NCBI GenBank assembly: GCA_017521985.1
Contig: JAFXAZ010000050.1
Span: forward strand, 1-64,000
DNA length: 64,000 nt
Reading direction: 5' to 3'
Source of the DNA: Lachnospiraceae bacterium
GTDB taxonomy: Bacteria > Bacillota > Clostridia > Lachnospirales > Lachnospiraceae
Shown: piece by piece, positions 47,705-55,737 of the stretch
Layout: each line of letters starts with the position of its first letter
How positions within the stretch are numbered: position 1 is the stretch's first letter
Notes under the pieces: generated by a model
The model's input: the letters and a program-made list of their open reading frames with translations, nothing else
Database searches by the model: none
What the model was told of the DNA's origin: nothing
Program-made: the position numbers and the translations under genes

Positions 47705-49108
47705 ATGAAAAAAGGACAGGTGTATCAGGGCGTTTGTGAGCGTGTGGATTTTCCAAACAAAGGTATTGTGACCATAGAGGATAAGACATGCGTAGTCAAA
47801 AATGCACTTCCTGGACAAACTGTACAATTCCGTGTGAACAAAATACGAAAAGGGAAGGCAGAGGGTGCACTGCTAGCGGTAGTTGAGAAAGCTCCCGTTG
47901 AAGTGGAACCAAAGTGTTCCTTTTTTGGTATGTGCGGAGGTTGTACTTATTTATCATTACCATATGAAGAACAGTTACATATCAAAGAGGAACAGGTGCA
48001 CAAGCTATTAGACAGTGTGCTTTGTAAGCAGGAGAGTCCTTATAAGTGGGAGGGCATAAAAGCCAGCCCCAAGCCTCATGAGTACCGTAACAAAATGGAG
48101 TTTTCCTTTGGTGACGAGTATAAGGATGGACCGTTAGCGCTTGGTATGCATAAGCGTGGAAGCTTCCATGATATTGTGACAGTAAAAGATTGCCATATAG
48201 TAGATGGTGATTATCGTTTGATTTTAAATAGTGTATTGGAATTTTTTCAGAAGAAAGGACTTCCATACTATCATAGAATGCGCCATGATGGTATATTGCG
48301 TCATTTATTGGTGCGTAAGGCAGTAAAGACTGAGGAAATATTGGTGGCATTGGTTACTACCAGTGAACTTGCCTCAAATGAGGAGCTTTTGCAGGAATTT
48401 AAGGATATGATTTTGGCACTGCCTCTTCAGGGCAAAGTTGCAGGAATACTGCATATCAGCAATGATTCCTTGGCAGATGTGGTACAGAGTGATGCCACAC
48501 GCGTGCTTTATGGACAAGATTATTTCTTTGAGGAACTCCTTGGTTTGAAATTTAAAGTATCTACGTTTTCCTTTTTCCAGACCAATTCCCTGGGAGCAGA
48601 GGTACTTTATACTACCGCCAGAGAGTATATCGGCGATTTAGGACAGGGTGAGAAGATTGTTTATGATTTATATAGCGGTACCGGAACCATTGCACAGCTT
48701 ATGGCACCGGTTGCTCGTCAGGTGATTGGCGTAGAGATTGTGGAAGAGGCGGTAGAGGCTGCCAAAGAAAATGCAGCACGCAATGGTCTTAATAATTGTA
48801 CCTTCCTTGCAGGTGACGTGTTAAAGACTCTGGATGAAATTGAGGAAAAACCGGACTTTATCGTGCTGGACCCGCCACGCGACGGTATTCATCCAAAGGC
48901 ACTGGCCAAGATTGTAAATTATGGCGTAGAGCACATGGTATATATCTCCTGTAAGCCAACCAGCTTGGTACGAGACCTGGAAGTATTTCTTGAAGCCGGA
49001 TATCAGGTGGAAAGAGCATGTGCCGTAGACCAGTTCCCTTGGACGGCGAACGTTGAGTGTGTAATTCAGATGCAGTATTGTGGTTTTGGAGCAAAAAAAG
49101 GGGTTTAG
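47705..49108 (+). CDS. rlmD: 23S rRNA (uracil-5-)-methyltransferase RlmD/RumA type
   Basis: A 467-residue enzyme. An N-terminal TRAM-like OB domain, Fe-S cluster ligands Cys71, Cys77, Cys80 and Cys163 (CSFFGMCGGC ... DCHIV), the SAM motif DLYSGTGT and the catalytic Cys416 in YISCKPTSLVRDL identify the RumA family, which methylates a uridine in 23S rRNA. The start at 47705 follows GGAAGGAAG; the frame upstream begins with a GTG lacking a site. Its 3' end is a known integration hotspot for conjugative elements in other Firmicutes, and accessory DNA follows here. Confidence 0.93.
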   Translation: MKKGQVYQGVCERVDFPNKGIVTIEDKTCVVKNALPGQTVQFRVNKIRKGKAEGALLAVVEKAPVEVEPKCSFFGMCGGCTYLSLPYEEQLHIKEEQVHKLLDSVLCKQESPYKWEGIKASPKPHEYRNKMEFSFGDEYKDGPLALGMHKRGSFHDIVTVKDCHIVDGDYRLILNSVLEFFQKKGLPYYHRMRHDGILRHLLVRKAVKTEEILVALVTTSELASNEELLQEFKDMILALPLQGKVAGILHISNDSLADVVQSDATRVLYGQDYFFEELLGLKFKVSTFSFFQTNSLGAEVLYTTAREYIGDLGQGEKIVYDLYSGTGTIAQLMAPVARQVIGVEIVEEAVEAAKENAARNGLNNCTFLAGDVLKTLDEIEEKPDFIVLDPPRDGIHPKALAKIVNYGVEHMVYISCKPTSLVRDLEVFLEAGYQVERACAVDQFPWTANVECVIQMQYCGFGAKKGV

Positions 49109-49130
49109 ACCACAAGATGTTGTGGTTTGA

Positions 49131-49178
49131 GGGCAAAAATCAGGCGAAAAAATGGCCGATTTTTGCCCGATTTTTTTG
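49131..49178 (+). terminator. Terminator after rlmD
   Basis: Perfect 11-bp arms GGGCAAAAATC (49131-49141) and GATTTTTGCCC (49158-49168), then GATTTTTTTG. A smaller CCACAA-GATG-TTGTGG hairpin sits right after the rlmD stop. Confidence 0.85.
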
Positions 49179-49265
49179 CCCGTTTTTAAAGATGCATAGG
49201 GCTGAAAAACGGGTTTGGAGGGTGATTTGGAGAAAAAAGAGTGGGATGTAGAAATAAAAAAAATA

Positions 49266-49312
49266 TAACCTACAATTGGCGTGTTGACATGTAGGTTACA
49301 AAGGGGTACAAT
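49266..49312 (+). promoter_or_regulatory. Promoter with flanking dyad for the DUF6788-ATPase
   Basis: TTGACA (49284-49289), 17 bases, TACAAT (49307-49312). The dyad TAACCTACA (49266-49274) / TGTAGGTTA (49290-49298) brackets the -35 element, so a dimeric repressor could close the promoter. Confidence 0.82.
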
Positions 49313-49336
49313 GGAATTGCAAAGGTGGTGATAAAA

Positions 49337-51202
49337 ATGACGGATGGTTACGAACTGATGAAGCGTATGGAAAAAAGAATAGCAGAACTTCCTGCTGGGT
49401 ATATTTCCAAGAAAAATATCAATGGAAAAGAGAGATACTATCTTCAGTGGAGAGAGAATGGAAAGGTACAAAGTCAATATATTAAGGACACGGAATTAGA
49501 TGTAGTACAGGAGCAGGTGGAAGAGAGAAAGCGTCTGCAGGCACAGCTGAAGGAACTGCAGCAGACATTGCCTGCCATGAAAAGAGGAACTATGAAATTT
49601 GAAACGAATGTAGCGACAGGCGATAAGCTTGAGTTGATGGTCAGAAGTGTCAGGGCATTTCAGAAAAGAGATGTCTATGAAAGTGTAAAAAAATTTCTTT
49701 ATGGTAATGACCATACCCGTGTATGTGCAGTTTATGGACTACGAAGAACAGGCAAGACCACTATGTTGTTCCAGGCAATCGCTGATATGACAGAAAATGA
49801 CTTCAAGAAAGCTGCGTATATCAAAGTCCGGACATCAAATCAGATAGACATGGTGGTCCGTGATCTGGAGAAGCTGCACGATGCCGGATTCCAATATATT
49901 TTTATTGATGAAGTAACATTGATGAAGGACTTCATTGATTCGGCGGCACTGCTTTCGGATATTTATGCACAGATGGGCATGAAGATCGTGCTTTCCGGTA
50001 CAGACTCTCTGGGATTCTGGCTGGCACGTGATAATGAATTGTATGACAGAGTCAGAATGATTCACACCACGTTTATTCCATACAGGGAATACAGCAGGCT
50101 CTTAGGTATTGACAGTGTGGATGAATATATCCGTTATGGCGGCACGCTGCGGATGGGGGAAATAGATTTTGATGATGAAGAGTTGAATCTGGAAGATGCA
50201 TCCTTTCGTGATGACGAATCCACGCGCCGGTATATCGATACTGCGATCAGCAAGAATATCCAGCATTCACTGGAATGCTTTGAACAGGGAAATTATTTCC
50301 GGAATTTATATGATCTTTATGAAGCGGGAGAACTTACCAGTGCCATCAACCGTATCATTGAAGATATGAATCATCGTTTTGTACTGCGTGTATTGACCAG
50401 AGATTTTAAATCAAGTGATTTCGGAGTGACAGCAAACAATCTGCGCACGGAGAAGGATCCGGAAAAGAGGACAGATATCCTTTACCATGTGGATAAAGCA
50501 GCAATCACAAAACGACTCATGGAGATACTGGATATCCGTAACAAGAGTCAACAGACAGTGCAGGTTACAGATTCCCATGTGAATCTGATAAAGGAATATC
50601 TTAAGGCACTGGACCTGATCAAAGGCTGTACCATAGAAGCAGGAGAACCCGGACTGGAAGCGGAAGAACGTGTCTTATTTGTGCAGCCGGGAATGCGGTA
50701 CTGTCAGGCACAGGCACTGGTGCATTCGCTGTTGAAGGATCCGATTTTTCATTTGCTGCCGGCAGAGGAGAAAAAATATATCGCAGAACGGATACTGGAA
50801 GAAGTGCGGGGAAGGATGCTGGAGGATATTATCCTGTTAGAAACCATGCAGGCTCTCGGTAAAGATTACCGTGTTTTTAAGCTTCAGTTTATGACTGGGG
50901 AATTTGACATGGTGATCCGGGATGAAAAAAATAATTCCTGTGCGGTATTTGAGACCAAACACAGCAGGGAGTATGTGAGAGAACAGGCAAGACATATGAT
51001 GGATGAAAATAAACTTTCTCTTACAACACCACGCTTCGGTAAGCTTGTGGGAAGGTATGTGTTGTATCTTGGAGAGGACATGGATACAGAAGACGGCATA
51101 GCATACCGCAGTGCAGAAAAATTTTTGAAGGACTTACCGGGTATCCGATTGGAAAGCGGCATGGAAGAAACGGAAAACATGGAACAGACAATGTCTTTGT
51201 AA
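49337..51202 (+). CDS. DUF6788-like domain fused to AAA ATPase (AAA_14/DUF4143 type)
   Basis: A 621-residue protein starting at the ATG at 49337 after AAAGGTGG. Residues 20-80 (GYISKKNINGKERYYLQW) look like the DUF6788 domain found in mobile-element proteins, followed by a coiled coil; Walker A is GLRRTGKT (134-141), Walker B FIDE (189-192). The C-terminal part has GEFDMVIRDEK and FETKHS, the Asp and Glu-x-Lys residues of a restriction-nuclease-like fold. A solitary ATPase with an operator in its promoter, at the entry of the accessory region; role unknown. Confidence 0.8.
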   Translation: MTDGYELMKRMEKRIAELPAGYISKKNINGKERYYLQWRENGKVQSQYIKDTELDVVQEQVEERKRLQAQLKELQQTLPAMKRGTMKFETNVATGDKLELMVRSVRAFQKRDVYESVKKFLYGNDHTRVCAVYGLRRTGKTTMLFQAIADMTENDFKKAAYIKVRTSNQIDMVVRDLEKLHDAGFQYIFIDEVTLMKDFIDSAALLSDIYAQMGMKIVLSGTDSLGFWLARDNELYDRVRMIHTTFIPYREYSRLLGIDSVDEYIRYGGTLRMGEIDFDDEELNLEDASFRDDESTRRYIDTAISKNIQHSLECFEQGNYFRNLYDLYEAGELTSAINRIIEDMNHRFVLRVLTRDFKSSDFGVTANNLRTEKDPEKRTDILYHVDKAAITKRLMEILDIRNKSQQTVQVTDSHVNLIKEYLKALDLIKGCTIEAGEPGLEAEERVLFVQPGMRYCQAQALVHSLLKDPIFHLLPAEEKKYIAERILEEVRGRMLEDIILLETMQALGKDYRVFKLQFMTGEFDMVIRDEKNNSCAVFETKHSREYVREQARHMMDENKLSLTTPRFGKLVGRYVLYLGEDMDTEDGIAYRSAEKFLKDLPGIRLESGMEETENMEQTMSL

Positions 51203-51231
51203 ATTTTCATATACAGATTCATGGGAAACGT

Positions 51232-51264
51232 CAGGAGATACGAAAAAAAGTATCTCCTGTTTTA
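51232..51264 (+). terminator. Terminator after the DUF6788-ATPase
   Basis: Perfect 10-bp arms CAGGAGATAC and GTATCTCCTG with an 8-base loop, followed by TTTTATT. Confidence 0.9.
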
Positions 51265-51294
51265 TTGCAAAAAAATAAAGGAGAATGGTCGAAT

Positions 51295-52050
51295 ATGCAA
51301 AAGCAGACCAACATGGAACAGGTAAAAGATGTGGCAAAGATGTTTCTGCATATGGATGTGGGGAAAACAAAATTTTCTCCGATAGTAGTGAAACATCCTT
51401 TTGCTGACAGTGGTATAACAATGGTAAGAACCGAGACCGGTGATTATGAAATGGTGAATTTGCTGAAGGAAGAAGAACTGCTCAAATGGCGGAAATATGT
51501 AAAGCAATGCATCGAGAGTGCAGACAGAGCGTTTCAATTACACATGATGATAACAAAGCCGTATGCAATGGTTTTTCTGTATCACATTTCGGAATATTTG
51601 TCTGATAAAGATTACGCAAATATATTATCCAGTTCCTGGGTAATGACTGAAAATCCAAATCTCGATCCAAATTTTAGTAGAAAGAAATTGCTCGCTTTAT
51701 TTCAGAGAGCAGATCCATGCATGCTTATGGATGAGAATGAGTATGAAAAATTTAAAAATCTAAATGATACGGTTACGATTTATCGGGGAGTGACATCGTA
51801 TAACACAAAAAATGTGAAGGCATTATCTTGGACAATAGATGAAAAGGTTGCGGAGTGGTTTGCACACCGGTATGGTGAGGAGGGTACCGTGTATAAAGCA
51901 CAGATCAGTAAAGAATATATATATGCATATTTTGATGGACGATCTGAGGCGGAGGTGATTGTGGATCCAAAGCACCTACAAAATATTACACAGAAACATG
52001 TGGCTGACGAGAGTATGGATGTATATCAAGTTATGCAGATGAATATGTAG
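51295..52050 (+). CDS. ADP-ribosyltransferase-like protein (putative)
   Basis: A 251-residue protein starting at the ATG at 51295 after AAAGGAG. Its C-terminal half has the three spaced signatures of the R-S-E class of ADP-ribosyltransferases: IYRG with Arg164, LSWT with Ser178-x-Thr180, and EAE at 218-220 inside SEAEVIVDP. The N-terminal 130 residues are helical and unrecognised. If active it would transfer ADP-ribose from NAD to a target in the recipient or donor cell. Order and spacing are as seen in known members, but I cannot run a profile search. Ends in the tail VMQMNM. Confidence 0.55.
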   Translation: MQKQTNMEQVKDVAKMFLHMDVGKTKFSPIVVKHPFADSGITMVRTETGDYEMVNLLKEEELLKWRKYVKQCIESADRAFQLHMMITKPYAMVFLYHISEYLSDKDYANILSSSWVMTENPNLDPNFSRKKLLALFQRADPCMLMDENEYEKFKNLNDTVTIYRGVTSYNTKNVKALSWTIDEKVAEWFAHRYGEEGTVYKAQISKEYIYAYFDGRSEAEVIVDPKHLQNITQKHVADESMDVYQVMQMNM

Positions 52051-52068
52051 AGGAAAGGATGGTTGTCT

Positions 52069-52749
52069 ATGGATATTAAGCAACGAATAAAAAAATTTGG
52101 TACAGAAAACAAACCATTTTATATGGTTGACCATGAAAATGGTACTTACAGTTTATGTCTTCCCCTTAGCGCTTTAAAGGGTGAGTACATAGATTTTTGT
52201 CAGGAAGCATTTAACTGCTATGCACTTCAGGCAGGAGATCCGGTAACAGATGGAAGGTTTTACACGCACGGAAGCGGTCATGAATGGAAGATCGTATTTG
52301 AAAAAGCATTTGAGAATGAGGAAAAATTGCAACAGATTACCTTTGATTGTGAGGCGACAGGGTTTTTCTGTTATTCAGAGGCTTTCGATGTTATCGAGGA
52401 ATATGGCAGACGATTCCGGAAAATTTGTATGAATGAACAGGAATTTACGGAGCTGGTATGCAAAGCACTGGCGCAGCACAAGCAGATAGAGGAGGAGACA
52501 GCTATAGATTCGACTCCATTTTTAACGGAGGTGGCAGCATGGGCAAAGCAAAGAGGATTTGAAGTTGAAAAAACAAAGATGGGAGTTCTGATGTATTTAA
52601 AAGGAAAATTTGTTGCAATGGTGGACGAATCGGGAATGATGGGATACCATCCATTTGATGAAGCGTTTGAACTTTTGGATGAAGTGAAAAAAATAAGAAA
52701 TTGCATTCCAAAGGAGAATATGAATCAGGGAATGCAGATGAATATGTGA
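52069..52749 (+). CDS. ICE-associated hypothetical protein (two-part)
   Basis: A 226-residue protein; ATG at 52069 after GAGGAAAGG. The first ~140 residues (YSLCLPLSALKGEYIDFCQ, EATGFFCYSE, FGRRFRKIC-like) recall a family of ICE proteins that I believe is named DUF6329 (unverified). The last ~75 residues (AAWAKQRGFEVEK ... FVAMVDESGMMGYH ... IRNCIPKE) form a separate small domain that recurs as a fragment at 54118-54351. It ends MQMNM, as does the previous gene, with 16 identical bases at the two gene ends. Confidence 0.6.
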   Translation: MDIKQRIKKFGTENKPFYMVDHENGTYSLCLPLSALKGEYIDFCQEAFNCYALQAGDPVTDGRFYTHGSGHEWKIVFEKAFENEEKLQQITFDCEATGFFCYSEAFDVIEEYGRRFRKICMNEQEFTELVCKALAQHKQIEEETAIDSTPFLTEVAAWAKQRGFEVEKTKMGVLMYLKGKFVAMVDESGMMGYHPFDEAFELLDEVKKIRNCIPKENMNQGMQMNM

Positions 52750-52804
52750 GGCGGTATTTATTTTAGAAATGAAATAGGTGCCGTCTCTTTTTATGGAGAA
52801 AAAT
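52745..52804 (+). repeat. Intergenic hairpin repeat, copy A
   Basis: About 60 bases spanning the stop codon of the gene at 52069, a hairpin (GAGGCGG with CCGTCTC), a TTTTTAT run and a GGAGAAAAAT ribosome-binding-like end. Copy C at 55674 differs at only about three positions. Confidence 0.85.
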
Positions 52805-52831
52805 GATAACAACATATCGAGGAACAGATGT

Positions 52832-54112
52832 ATGAAAAAAATAATGAGTATAGAATTGATTCATAGGGATAAACAAAAAAGAAGTAGTTACTATGTAAGT
52901 CTGGATTTGCCTGCCAGGGAGTATGAAATACGAGATGCGTACCAGAGGGCAAGACTGACCGGACAGGATGAAGAATATTATGAAATTAATCTTGTAGATT
53001 TTCCTATGTACAATGAATTGAGTTTCAAAAAATTGGATTCTCCTAATGTAGCTGAGTTGAACTTCCTTGCTAAAAGGCTTGCGTCACTTAGTGAAAAGGA
53101 ATTATTTGCGTACAGTAGCATATTGCCAAAAGTCATGAAACAGGATGAAGATATTGTAAGCATGAAAGACTTGATTAACTGTACTTATGGGCTGGATGAA
53201 GTCATAACAGTTTCCGGAGTTACAACGGATGAGCAGCTTGGAGAGTTTGTCATGGAGAATGAATGGAATGAGGATGTGGCTGCTATACCCAAGAATGCTC
53301 AGTATCTGATTGATAAGATGAAGGTTGGCCGCCTTCAGAGAATCTCTGATGGTGGTGTATTTATGGGTGGGTATTATATTGTTACCAGCAGCTATGAATT
53401 AAAGGAAATATATGATGGTGTACATCTGCCCCAAAAAGAATCGGAGAATGGATATGTTTTCCGGCTGAAGGTTGCAGCACCGACAATGGATATGTCGGAA
53501 GAAACAGACGATACTGCACAATGGGTGTCATTTCCTGTTACGGAAGAGGAAGCTGAACAAATTGCAAAGCAGTATGGTATTTCTGGGATAGAAAAGTGTG
53601 AATACCTTGATTTTGAATCTACAATACCGCAGATCAGAAGTGAGCAGTTTGGAGGTATGGAAGATTTTTACAAGCTGAATCGTCTGGCACAGATAATTAT
53701 GTATCATTCACCACAGGATCAAGTCAAATTTAAAGCGGTATTGGAGGCAGAAGGCCCAGAGAATCTTGACCAGATCATAGATATTGCAAAAAACCTTTCC
53801 CTATATCAATTGTGTGATGCTTTTGTTGGTGAAGGAAAATTTTACGCTAACTATCTGAAACATTATATGGGAGAGCAATTTGATGAGGAGTGGATGGATA
53901 TACAGGGACTACAATATTTAGGGAAAAAACTGCTGAAAAAAATTGGAGCTTCTGTGACTGCATACGGTATAATATCTGCCCGTGGTCGATCCCTGTATGA
54001 ACATGTATCTTATCGGAATGAAGTTCAGCAGGAAGATAGGAATCATTCTTTGAGCGAGGAAGAAGAGTTGCAACAGGGAAACTGTGGAATACATATGGGA
54101 GGGATGTCATAA
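52832..54112 (+). CDS. ArdA-like antirestriction protein
   Basis: A 426-residue acidic protein starting at the ATG at 52832 after GAGGAACAG. The repeated block NFLAKRLASLSEKELFAYSS ... MKDLINCTYGLDEV, then VTTDEQLGEFVMEN and GGVFMGGYYIV, is the layout of the ArdA-like antirestriction proteins carried by clostridial ICEs, which mimic DNA and block type I restriction enzymes during transfer. Its acidity fits DNA mimicry. A paralogue lies at 56342. The C-terminus (QGNCGIHMGGMS) is Met/Gly-rich. Confidence 0.7.
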   Translation: MKKIMSIELIHRDKQKRSSYYVSLDLPAREYEIRDAYQRARLTGQDEEYYEINLVDFPMYNELSFKKLDSPNVAELNFLAKRLASLSEKELFAYSSILPKVMKQDEDIVSMKDLINCTYGLDEVITVSGVTTDEQLGEFVMENEWNEDVAAIPKNAQYLIDKMKVGRLQRISDGGVFMGGYYIVTSSYELKEIYDGVHLPQKESENGYVFRLKVAAPTMDMSEETDDTAQWVSFPVTEEEAEQIAKQYGISGIEKCEYLDFESTIPQIRSEQFGGMEDFYKLNRLAQIIMYHSPQDQVKFKAVLEAEGPENLDQIIDIAKNLSLYQLCDAFVGEGKFYANYLKHYMGEQFDEEWMDIQGLQYLGKKLLKKIGASVTAYGIISARGRSLYEHVSYRNEVQQEDRNHSLSEEEELQQGNCGIHMGGMS

Positions 54113-54117
54113 GTGGC

Positions 54118-54351
54118 AGTAACACTTTTTTTTCAGAGGTAATATCATGGGCAATAAATATGGGATTGGAAGTTGAAATGGCAGACAGGGATGTGTTGTT
54201 TCTAAATCGCCATGGAAAATTTGCAGCAATGGTAGATGAGTCAGGAGTATTGGCATATCATCAGGAGTCTCATGATATTTTGGATGAAATAACAAAAATA
54301 AGAAAAAACATTCCAAAGATAGATCAAAGAGGAATGCAGAAAAATAAGTGA
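54118..54351 (+). pseudogene. Truncated paralogue of the gene at 52069
   Basis: The frame reads FFSEVISWAINMGLEVEM ... GKFAAMVDESGVLAYH ... KIRKNIPK, matching the C-terminal domain of the protein at 52069. The first ~150 residues are gone and no start with a ribosome binding site exists; the earliest in-frame ATG is at 54160 (63 residues). A duplicated gene end left behind by recombination, or a very short stand-alone domain, are both possible. Confidence 0.65.
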
Positions 54352-54407
54352 GGCGGTATTTATTTTTGGTACAAAATAGGTACTGCTATTTTTATTGGAG
54401 GAAGGAC
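54348..54407 (+). repeat. Intergenic hairpin repeat, copy B (diverged)
   Basis: GTGAGGCGGTATTTATTTT followed by ATAGGTACTGCT, then TATTTTTATT and GGAGGAAGGA. The loop is changed, but right-arm changes (TACTGCT) still pair with the left arm, and the position from stop codon to ribosome binding site is the same as in copies A and C. Confidence 0.7.
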
Positions 54408-54409
54408 GA

Positions 54410-54649
54410 ATGGATCAGATTGGGAAAAAATATTTTTATGAAACAAGGGCAGGAACCATTAAGCATGCAAAGCTGGTACGGGCAACAAAAGCGTGGTTTA
54501 TATTCGACAATGGAGACTGGATAGAAAGATACCGGCCACTGTTTGAAACAAAGGAAGAACTTGTGAATGTGAACAATATTGTGCAGGTAATGTATGAAAA
54601 TACATACTGCCCAGAGGTTGTGCATATTCCAAATGCAATGATTCATTAA
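54410..54649 (+). CDS. Small ICE protein of unknown function
   Basis: A 79-residue protein starting at the ATG at 54410, after GGAGGAAGG in the repeat. A compact beta-rich pattern (KAWFIFDNGDWIERYRPLFE) with a conserved-looking DNGDW core; no family recognised. The next gene follows within 20 bases. Confidence 0.6.
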   Translation: MDQIGKKYFYETRAGTIKHAKLVRATKAWFIFDNGDWIERYRPLFETKEELVNVNNIVQVMYENTYCPEVVHIPNAMIH

Positions 54650-54667
54650 ATGACAGGAGGAAAAAGT

Positions 54668-55678
54668 GTGGAAAAGAAACAACATCCAAGTTATGGCATG
54701 ATCCGGCTCAGCCGATCTTCGATAGGGGGCGGTGGAACTGCTTTATTCGGGAGTTCTATTATGCACAATGATGTGATTCGTTTATCTATTTCCAAAGGGA
54801 TCATGGAAAGGGAAGGGAATGAGGACAGATTTTTTGCACGGGAGAGTATGAAGGATAAACTTATCGAAGTAGAGATGTCCTACACTCAATTCGCAGAAGC
54901 GATCACTTCTCTGAACATGGGCGAAGGGGTACCCGTGACAATAACCCGTATCAATGGAGATTATGTGGAAAAGTGTCCCTACAGCGACAGGATAAAAGTC
55001 ATGCGAAAAGAAATAAATGAGGCAACTCAAGACTTGGTTTCTGAATTGGAAAGTCGCTGCGAAGAGATAGAAAAACTACTGAATGAAAAGCGTGTTTTGA
55101 GTAAAGAGGATCGAAGTAGTATAGTATCAGCACTGAAAAATGTAAGGAAGGAATTAAGAACCAACATTCCTTATCTGCAGGAAATCTTCTCGGAGCAGAT
55201 GGATAAAACAGTGACAGAGGCAAAAGGGGAATTTGAAGCATATCTACAAAACAAAATGAACAGTATCGCACGGGCAGCAATGTCAGAACATATAAAACTG
55301 AAGGAGATACAGCGAAACAGAGATATGATAATGGGATCAGAGGATGATGGAAAGTTTGAATTAGTACTGTTGGATGATTATCCGGTGCTTTTTACCTGTA
55401 GCAAAATGAACAGAGAAAATATCCCCAAAGAGTTATTCTGTTATGATGTACGGCATGATGATGAATGCCAGGGGATCGCCTGTGAAGTGAAACCGATAGT
55501 TGCATTAAATCACTGGGGAACCATTTTGTCAAAAGTAGAAATTCCAATGGATGATGGCAGTTACTATCCCGAAAATGATATCAACTATCTGGGGGAGCAT
55601 TTTACGATAGAAGAATATCTGCAAAAAGATTTATCGTTGCTGATGCAGGAAGAAAACGAAATGAATATGGAAATGTGA
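54668..55678 (+). CDS. Coiled-coil protein with C-terminal LPD28-like domain
   Basis: A 336-residue protein; I place the start at the GTG at 54668, seven bases after AGGAGG, because the ATG at 54650 lies before that site. Residues 1-100 form a globular N-terminal domain (GYGMIRLSRSSIGGGGTALFG-like start, QFAEAITSLNMGEGVPVTI). Residues 105-205 are coiled coil. The last ~90 residues (PVLFTCSKMNRENIPKELFC, VALNHWGTILS) fit LPD28, a domain of large polyvalent proteins in phages and conjugative elements, here as part of a small protein. Ends EMNMEM. Confidence 0.6.
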   Translation: MEKKQHPSYGMIRLSRSSIGGGGTALFGSSIMHNDVIRLSISKGIMEREGNEDRFFARESMKDKLIEVEMSYTQFAEAITSLNMGEGVPVTITRINGDYVEKCPYSDRIKVMRKEINEATQDLVSELESRCEEIEKLLNEKRVLSKEDRSSIVSALKNVRKELRTNIPYLQEIFSEQMDKTVTEAKGEFEAYLQNKMNSIARAAMSEHIKLKEIQRNRDMIMGSEDDGKFELVLLDDYPVLFTCSKMNRENIPKELFCYDVRHDDECQGIACEVKPIVALNHWGTILSKVEIPMDDGSYYPENDINYLGEHFTIEEYLQKDLSLLMQEENEMNMEM

Positions 55679-55733
55679 GGAGGTATTTATTTTAGAAATG
55701 AAATAGGTGCCGCCTCTTTTTATGGAGGAAAAT
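55674..55733 (+). repeat. Intergenic hairpin repeat, copy C
   Basis: Nearly identical to copy A: spans the stop codon at 55676-55678, hairpin GAGGAGG with CCGCCTC, TTTTTAT, then GGAGGAAAAT directly before the next start. Confidence 0.85.
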
Positions 55734-55737
55734 CGAT

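Noticed and set aside
52745-55733. CRISPR-like array from the repeated spacers
   Set aside because: Only three copies at 1.3-1.6 kb intervals with genes between them; no short regular spacing and no cas genes.
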